Origin: Psychrobacter sp. BI730
GTDB taxonomy: Bacteria > Pseudomonadota > Gammaproteobacteria > Pseudomonadales > Moraxellaceae
DNA: 64,000 nt
Reading direction: 5' to 3'
Assembly (NCBI RefSeq): GCF_013414195.1
Contig: NZ_JAATTV010000003.1
Coordinates: 186,001-250,000 of the forward strand
The position numbers and the translations under genes were made by a program. Position 1 is the stretch's first letter. Every line of letters starts with the position of its first letter. Below are positions 58,494 to 64,000 of the stretch, piece after piece. The notes under the pieces are model-generated. The model had not been told where the DNA came from. It saw only the letters and a program-made list of their open reading frames with translations, and did no database searches.

Positions 58494-60185
58494 TTAACCT
58501 TTGATTGACCACTTATTGACTAATGGATAACGGCGCTCACGTCCAAAAGCTTTGTGGCTAATCTTAGTACCGATAGGAGATTGCAAGCGTTTGTATTCGC
58601 TGTTGTCTACCATCTTGATGACTTTGGCGACCATCTCAGCATCAAAGCCTTTATCAATAATCTCTTGATAGCCCATATCTTCATCGATATATGACGTCAA
58701 GATACCATCTAACACATCGTAGTCTGGCAAGCTGTCTTGATCTTTTTGATCTGGACGTAGTTCAGCCGATGGCGGACGAGTAATAACGCGCTCAGGAATA
58801 ACCGGCGTATCTTCTAAACGGTTACGATAGCTCGCCAATTTATAGACTTGAGACTTATATACGTCTTTTAGTACGTCAAAGCCGCCAGCCATGTCGCCAT
58901 ATAGCGTTGAGTAACCAACAGCCAATTCTGACTTGTTACCAGTCGTGATAACTAAATGACCGAATTTATTGGACAATGCCATCAAAATCACACCGCGAGC
59001 GCGCGCTTGGATGTTTTCTTCTGTCGTATCCGCTGGCGACTTATTGAATAACGGCGCTAGCGTATGACGGATGCCTTCGACAGCGTCAAAAATAGGGCAG
59101 ACGGTGTAAGAAACATTTAAGCGGCGCGCCTGTGCTTGAGCATCTTCTAGACTGATTTGAGAGGTATACTCGTATGGCATCATGACCGCATATACCTTAT
59201 CAGCGCCTAGAGCGTCAACAGCAATACAAAGCGTCAATGCCGAGTCAATACCACCTGACAACCCGACAATAATGCCAGAGAACCCTGAATGGTTAACATA
59301 GTCGCGTAGACCGACGACTAACGCTTGATACATTTCAGATTCACGGCTCAAGGTTAGAGGCGCTTTGGTCTGCTCGTTGAATTTAGCAGTTTTGACGTCT
59401 AACGTAGCCAGTAGCAACTGGTTCATAAAGCGCGGCGCTTCATGAGCAATGCTACCGTCAGCTTGTACAGCCATAGAGCCACCATCAAACACTAGATCGT
59501 CTTGCCCGCCCACTGCGTTGACATAGACGATAGGTAGTTTGTTTTCACGGCTACGCTTGGCAAGCATGGTTTTGCGATTGTCTTGCTTTTCAATCTCAAA
59601 AGGTGAGGCATTTAAGCTTACGATTAGATCAGCACCTTGCTTTTTAAGCTCAGAGATAGGCCCTTTTTCCCACAAATCTTCACAGATAAGCAGACCAATA
59701 GTAATGCCTTTATAGTCAAATAAAACTTGATTACGACCTTTATCGAAGTAGCGACGCTCATCAAACACGCCATAATTTGGCAAAATTTGCTTATGATAAA
59801 AGCCTTTTTGATGACCATTATGCAGGATGGCAGCAGAGTTAAAAGTACCGTGATGGTCGACATGCGGATAGCCGACGATCATGACGATATCATCAATATC
59901 ACTCAAAGTAGATAAAGCGCTTTTCACACGGCCTGATAAGCTTGGGCGTAGCAATAAATCTTGTGGAGGGTAGCCTAGTAGCGCTAACTCTGGGAATACG
60001 ATTACGTCAGCACCCTGTTCGCGTGCTTGTAATGCTAGGGTACGCATTTTTTCGACGTTGGTTGAGATATCGCCGACCAAAAAATGTGATTGAGCTAAGG
60101 CAAAAGTGACAGTATCTTGTGGTTTATTGGTCTTACTGGCTTCGTTTGAGGTGTTAGAGTTGGGGTTATCAGTGTCTTTTGACAT
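58494..60185 (-). CDS. nadE: Glutamine-dependent NAD+ synthetase
   Basis: 563 residues from ATG 60185, which has GGAA upstream. The N-terminal nitrilase-type glutaminase domain has the Glu-Lys-Cys triad in VFPELALLGYPP, KQILPNYGVFDE and LLICEDLW. The C-terminal synthetase domain has the PP-loop GLSGGIDSALTL. It makes NAD+ from deamido-NAD using glutamine nitrogen. Two hairpins follow the stop codon. Confidence 0.95.
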   Translation of the reverse strand: MSKDTDNPNSNTSNEASKTNKPQDTVTFALAQSHFLVGDISTNVEKMRTLALQAREQGADVIVFPELALLGYPPQDLLLRPSLSGRVKSALSTLSDIDDIVMIVGYPHVDHHGTFNSAAILHNGHQKGFYHKQILPNYGVFDERRYFDKGRNQVLFDYKGITIGLLICEDLWEKGPISELKKQGADLIVSLNASPFEIEKQDNRKTMLAKRSRENKLPIVYVNAVGGQDDLVFDGGSMAVQADGSIAHEAPRFMNQLLLATLDVKTAKFNEQTKAPLTLSRESEMYQALVVGLRDYVNHSGFSGIIVGLSGGIDSALTLCIAVDALGADKVYAVMMPYEYTSQISLEDAQAQARRLNVSYTVCPIFDAVEGIRHTLAPLFNKSPADTTEENIQARARGVILMALSNKFGHLVITTGNKSELAVGYSTLYGDMAGGFDVLKDVYKSQVYKLASYRNRLEDTPVIPERVITRPPSAELRPDQKDQDSLPDYDVLDGILTSYIDEDMGYQEIIDKGFDAEMVAKVIKMVDNSEYKRLQSPIGTKISHKAFGRERRYPLVNKWSIKG

Positions 60186-61060
60186 TGTTATTGTTCCTAT
60201 CGATATATTATTAAAATTTGGTGTGTCTGTATTGATTTCAAATAAAATCAAAGTAAATCCGAAATTAACTCAAAACTGCGCTCTGGCATATCAAGCTCAA
60301 ATATTGAGCTGATATGCTGAGTCTAAATTTCGTATAAGCCTTTATAAAAGACTTATGATTTTGCTCAAGTAACTCACTCTAAGTGATAGCGACACCCTAA
60401 AATGAGAACTTATGATAGTCTAAAAGAAGACGATATAAGCAGGTGTTGAAATCTGGCTCAAAGGATTCAATGTCTGTACGACGATGTAAATAAACATGTG
60501 CAAATAAACTTAACTACACTGAAAAGCTTAAAATAATTGCTTTAGTATAACATCAATTGTCGCGACAAATAGAACGCACCAGTGGATTCCCTTATAAGAT
60601 AACAGTTTAAAAGCTGAACATAAAAACAGTTTTCAATACATCATTTTTACACACTAAATTCATGCATTATGCGCTAGTCATTATCGTCGTCATCTAGTAA
60701 GCTTGCATAGACAAAGTTGTAAGTAAAGATTACAACAACGCGTTATATAATTCACACGCTTTATTGCATAATAAAGTGTGCTAGCTGCATTTTTATTGTG
60801 TTATCTATGATAATAAATTGCTATGAATTCACGCTATGGAACTGAACACAGTCATACTATTTAACTGTTATATTACTTAATCTTCATGTGAACTTATAAG
60901 TCTGTAGCAATATAAGTCCGACGCAATGCTTTTTTGTATGATTCGCAACTCTCGCTAATGGATATGGCTTACAGACAGTGTCTAAGAGCTAATATTCATC
61001 ACACATTTATAAACTCGCCAGCAAAACTATCGTTTGCTGTCCGCTTTTGGTTTATACGCT
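60186..61060. other. Large divergent intergenic region nadE to AI-2E transporter gene
   Basis: About 875 AT-rich bases with no believable gene. It contains a 12-base perfect palindrome TTGTCGCGACAA at 60557-60568 next to TTATACT on the minus strand, and a bulged hairpin at 60753-60780 (CACACGCTTTATT with AATAAAGTGTG). A small RNA or regulator site is possible, but no family was recognised. Confidence 0.4.
60557..60568. promoter_or_regulatory. Palindrome TTGTCGCGACAA, candidate operator
   Basis: A perfect 12-base palindrome, GC-rich in an AT-rich spacer. On the minus strand a TATACT -10-like element follows 13 bases later, so a bound protein could control transcription toward nadE. The binding protein is unknown. 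Confidence 0.35.
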
Positions 61061-62188
61061 ATGATTGAAAACTGGACAAAAGAATTTATTATTCAGCGCT
61101 TATTAGCAATTACGTTGCTAGTGGTGCTGTTCGTATTGTGTTTTCAAGTGGTACAGTTTTTTATTGTACCGGCGCTGTGGGCAGCGATTTTGGCCTATGT
61201 AACTTTTCCTATCTATAATTTCTTCCATGAAAAGGTAAAGCTAAGCCCAGACTTTAGCGCCGCTATTATGACGGTGAATATTTCACTGATAATTGGTGTG
61301 CCAGTGGTTATCGGTGTGTTTATCTTGCAGCAAGAAGCTTTAAGTTTAATCAGTAATTTGATTTACCGTATCAAGGTAGGTTACTTAGATGTGCCTGACT
61401 CCCTCAAAGATTTGCCTATCATCGGTCAGCAAGTCAAAGACGTACTGTGGCGTATCAATAAAAACCCAGAAGGAACGCTAGAAGCTTTTCGCATTTGGGT
61501 TCAGTCGCATTTATATTATGGCAAAATAGCCTTTGATGTGGTGTTCAGTAGTTTGGCCAAACTCGGTATGGCGTTAATGACGCTCTTCTTTTTTTATCGT
61601 GATGGCACTAGTCTGGTTCGGCAGATTCGTCAAGCGCTGCGTAACATCATCGGCAATCGTATCGACGGTTACATCGATTCTGTGGGTACAACTACGCGCG
61701 CTGTGGTATACGGCATCGGGCTGACGGCATTGGCTCAGGCATTATTGGCTGGTATCGGCTATTACTTCGCTGGTGCACCAAGTCCTATTTTATTGACCAT
61801 TGTTACTTTTATTATTGCCTTGATTCCGTTTGGCACGCCATTCGTTTGGGGCGGGGTATCGATTTGGCTGTTGAGCCAAGGACATACTGCAGAGGGTATT
61901 GGATTGGCACTATGGGGTGTACTGGTAATTAGCTGGGTGGATAATTTGATTCGTCCTATCGTCATTAGCGGCGCGACCAAAATCCCTTTTATCATTATTT
62001 TTATTGGTGTATTAGGTGGTCTAACAGCGTTTGGCTTTGTCGGTTTGTTTATTGGGCCTGTCGTGTTGGCTATCGGGCTTGCAGTATGGCGCGAGTGGAT
62101 ATCGCAGCATAAGAATGAGATATTTGCTCAGCAAGAGGTGATGCTTTCTGACTCTCGTGCGATAGATCCTGTGCACGAACCAGAATAA
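61061..62188 (+). CDS. AI-2E family transporter (PerM/YdiK-like)
   Basis: 375 residues from ATG 61061; TTG 61034 would add nine residues. About seven to eight membrane helices, with the family patterns FIVPALWAAILAYVTFPIYNFF at the N terminus and the conserved C-terminal FGTPFVWGGVSIWLLSQG, DNLIRPIVISGATKIPFIIIFIGVLGGL and GFVGLFIGPVVLAI. The family's named substrate (autoinducer-2) applies to few members; sodium/proton exchange is known for others. It is followed at 52 bases by pdxB. Confidence 0.87.
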   Translation: MIENWTKEFIIQRLLAITLLVVLFVLCFQVVQFFIVPALWAAILAYVTFPIYNFFHEKVKLSPDFSAAIMTVNISLIIGVPVVIGVFILQQEALSLISNLIYRIKVGYLDVPDSLKDLPIIGQQVKDVLWRINKNPEGTLEAFRIWVQSHLYYGKIAFDVVFSSLAKLGMALMTLFFFYRDGTSLVRQIRQALRNIIGNRIDGYIDSVGTTTRAVVYGIGLTALAQALLAGIGYYFAGAPSPILLTIVTFIIALIPFGTPFVWGGVSIWLLSQGHTAEGIGLALWGVLVISWVDNLIRPIVISGATKIPFIIIFIGVLGGLTAFGFVGLFIGPVVLAIGLAVWREWISQHKNEIFAQQEVMLSDSRAIDPVHEPE

Positions 62189-62239
62189 CAAGTCGCTAGC
62201 AAATACGATGTAAAAAATTATCGATAGAGATGATGAATA

Positions 62240-63406
62240 ATGACAAATGAGAATATGGCAGATTCGACGAATAATAAGATCGATAAATTAAGTACAATTA
62301 AAAATATCACTATTTTAGCGGACAGCAACATCACCAGTCTAAATGATTTTTTTAATGACGCTATGCTTAGTCAGCTGACTGAGCATACGGTTGATATCAT
62401 TACTGTCGCTGGTCGAGATATCAATGCAGCGCTACTTACCGAAGTACAGCCAGATGTACTGCTAATACGCTCGGTGACAAAAGTAGGTAAGACTTTACTG
62501 GTTGATAATAACAGTGTGCAGTTTGTTGGGTCTGCGACTATTGGGACCGACCATGTAGATCAAGATTATCTAGCGTCTCGCAATATCACTTTCGCCAATG
62601 CAGCTGGTTGTAGCAAGCATTCTGTGGCTCAATATGTATTGACGGCTATTTTCACTTTGCGTCCGCAGTATTGGCAGCAGTCGGCGTCATTAACATTAGG
62701 CATCATTGGTCTTGGCAATATCGGCGGCACGCTTGCTCAGTATGCCTATGATTTGGGTTGGCAGGTGCTAGGTTATGATCCCTTGTTACCAACCTCTAAA
62801 ACTAATAATGCTAGCTTGGAGCAGGTACTTAGCCAAAGTGACGTGGTTAGTCTGCATGTGCCTTTAACCAATGAGAAGAATGCGACGAATCCTAAAGGTA
62901 GTGATTACCCAACACGTCATCTGATTAATGCAGCTGCATTGGCAATGATGCCTGCGGATACGATATTGATTAATAGTGCGCGCGGGCCTGTGATTGAGGA
63001 AAGCGCGCTTGAAGCCGACATTGAGCGTACTGGACGTCAAGTGGTGCTAGACGTGTTTGAGCATGAGCCAGAAGTCGCAGTAAGTTTACTATCCAAACTT
63101 ACTATTGCCACACCGCATATCGCTGGCTATACGCTAGAAGGTAAGCTACGTGGCACACAAATCATTTATGATGCCTTGTGTGAAAAATTATCGATACATC
63201 CAGCTCAATCTATGTCCAATCTGCTACCGCTAAATATGTTCTTATGGTCTGAACTAAAATCACATCCAGACAGATTGGCAAAGTTTTATGACATCATGCA
63301 AGATGATACCCCATTGCGAAATAAAGCAGTTGATGGGCAAGTAAATGGTGCTGACTTCGACGGTTTGAGACGTGATTACCACTTGCGCCGTGAGTGGCAG
63401 TTTTAA
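62240..63406 (+). CDS. pdxB: Erythronate-4-phosphate dehydrogenase PdxB
   Basis: 388 residues. It is the second enzyme of the DXP-dependent pathway to pyridoxal phosphate. The N-terminal part has the family's ILADSNITSLNDFF, LLIRSVTKVGKTLL and FVGSATIGTDHVD; the NAD-binding fold has GIIGLGNIGGTLAQYA; the catalytic region has NSARGPVIEE, DVFEHEPEV and TPHIAGYTLEGKLRG. The C-terminal PdxB dimerisation domain is present. A PLP-homeostasis gene (yggS) lies 5 kb upstream, but the two are not linked in an operon. Confidence 0.93.
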   Translation: MTNENMADSTNNKIDKLSTIKNITILADSNITSLNDFFNDAMLSQLTEHTVDIITVAGRDINAALLTEVQPDVLLIRSVTKVGKTLLVDNNSVQFVGSATIGTDHVDQDYLASRNITFANAAGCSKHSVAQYVLTAIFTLRPQYWQQSASLTLGIIGLGNIGGTLAQYAYDLGWQVLGYDPLLPTSKTNNASLEQVLSQSDVVSLHVPLTNEKNATNPKGSDYPTRHLINAAALAMMPADTILINSARGPVIEESALEADIERTGRQVVLDVFEHEPEVAVSLLSKLTIATPHIAGYTLEGKLRGTQIIYDALCEKLSIHPAQSMSNLLPLNMFLWSELKSHPDRLAKFYDIMQDDTPLRNKAVDGQVNGADFDGLRRDYHLRREWQF

Positions 63407-63456
63407 TTAAACAAGATACTGAGCAACCAATCATTCATCAGTCGCAGTAGAGCCCA

Positions 63457-64000
63457 ATGACTCAAGCAAATAATATTTCTTCGCAGCTTATTACTTCTAA
63501 GCCTAGCTACGCACCAACCATAACACTTGCGATGGCGCAACAACGCGCGCAATTCGTCAGCAATATTCGGCAGTTTTTTACCAGTCGACAAGTGCTAGAG
63601 GTGCAGACACCGCTATTATCTCAAGCAGGCAATACAGACACTTTTTTGCAGTCTGTAGCAGCTCATGTGACCTATCAAGACCGTCCGCGCACTTATTATT
63701 TGCATACCTCGCCTGAGTTTGCGATGAAGCGTTTATTAGCCAGCTGGCAAGTGCCTATTTATCAGATTTGTCCTGTCTTTCGTGATAATGAAATAGGCAC
63801 GCGTCATAATATTGAATTTACGATGCTTGAATGGTATCAACCGAATTATAGTCTGGACGAGATGGCAACTGAACTTAATGAGTTGTTAGAAGCGCTTTAT
63901 GGTCATTCTGTTGTGATGAGTCATTATCGCTATGTCGATGCCTTTATGGACTTTGTGGGCATACATCCGTTGACAGCGAGTTTAAGTGCATTGCAAGCTG
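63457..64000 (+). CDS. epmA: Elongation factor P-lysine ligase EpmA, N-terminal part
   Basis: The gene runs off the window; 181 codons from ATG 63457 are open. The sequence is a class II lysyl-tRNA synthetase-like core without the anticodon domain: FFTSRQVLEVQTPLLSQAGNTD, LHTSPEFAMKRLLA, QICPVFRDNEIGTRHNIEFTMLEWY. This matches EpmA (GenX/YjeA/PoxA), which attaches beta-lysine to EF-P. The absence of an OB-fold in front of these motifs separates it from LysS. It begins 51 bases after pdxB and may be cotranscribed. Confidence 0.92.
   Translation, partial: MTQANNISSQLITSKPSYAPTITLAMAQQRAQFVSNIRQFFTSRQVLEVQTPLLSQAGNTDTFLQSVAAHVTYQDRPRTYYLHTSPEFAMKRLLASWQVPIYQICPVFRDNEIGTRHNIEFTMLEWYQPNYSLDEMATELNELLEALYGHSVVMSHYRYVDAFMDFVGIHPLTASLSALQA

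Noticed and set aside
63403..63591. Minus-strand ORF at the start of epmA
   Set aside because: It is antisense to a clear epmA reading frame that continues to the window end.

Overview
The window looks like chromosome of a gammaproteobacterium of the Moraxellaceae, most likely Psychrobacter. The grounds are moderate G+C by eye, many proteins with Ser/Asn/Gln/Asp-rich insertions (DsbD, MutS, RNase E), a scattered type II secretion locus, divergent bamE/fur and rne/rluC pairs, and a Moraxellaceae-style minor pilin operon. No IS element, prophage, CRISPR array, rRNA or tRNA was seen. The genus is inferred from gene content and style, not from a search.

Layout. 1-4.2 kb: the end of gspF, then gspG, then a stand-alone copy of the DsbD N-terminal domain in front of full-length dsbD. 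4.6-7 kb: outer-membrane phospholipase A (pldA) and a ComF-type phosphoribosyltransferase. 7.2-15.4 kb: the type IV pilus minor pilin operon fimT-pilV-pilW-pilX-pilY1-pilE-pilE2, joined by stop/start overlaps. 15.4-25.2 kb: a sigma-54 (-24/-12) promoter, major pilin pilA, an overlapping TfpO/Wzy-type O-oligosaccharyltransferase gene, a second pilin, then a glycan island with an initiating phosphoglycosyl transferase, a PglK-type ABC flippase, UDP-galactopyranose mutase (glf) and three GT2 glycosyltransferases. 25.3-40 kb: mostly housekeeping (fdxA, mutS, secA, a lipoprotein, two DUF2382 stress proteins, a thiolase, hom, a DsbC-type isomerase, a YedI/DUF808 protein). 40.5-52.2 kb: rne, a 1.17-kb gap, rluC, a HAD phosphatase, engB, cytochromes c5-like and c4, a membrane protein and rnfH. 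52.2-64 kb: bamE/fur, pilU-pilT, yggS, a CBS-domain membrane protein, nadE, an AI-2E family transporter, pdxB and the start of epmA.

The most interesting part is the continuous pilus-plus-glycan block (7.2-25.2 kb). It holds nearly everything expected for assembling a pilus tip, making two pilins and building, flipping and transferring a lipid-linked glycan onto pilin. The presence of glf next to two paralogous GT2 enzymes suggests that the glycan contains galactofuranose. Disulfide-handling genes (dsbD, its extra N-domain, dsbC) and the pilus motors (pilT, pilU) lie elsewhere in the same window and would serve the cysteine-rich pilins and PilY1.

Most intergenic junctions carry clear hairpin terminators, several of them bidirectional between convergent genes. 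Start codons were chosen from ribosome binding sites, overlaps and family alignment from memory; uncertain ones are flagged.
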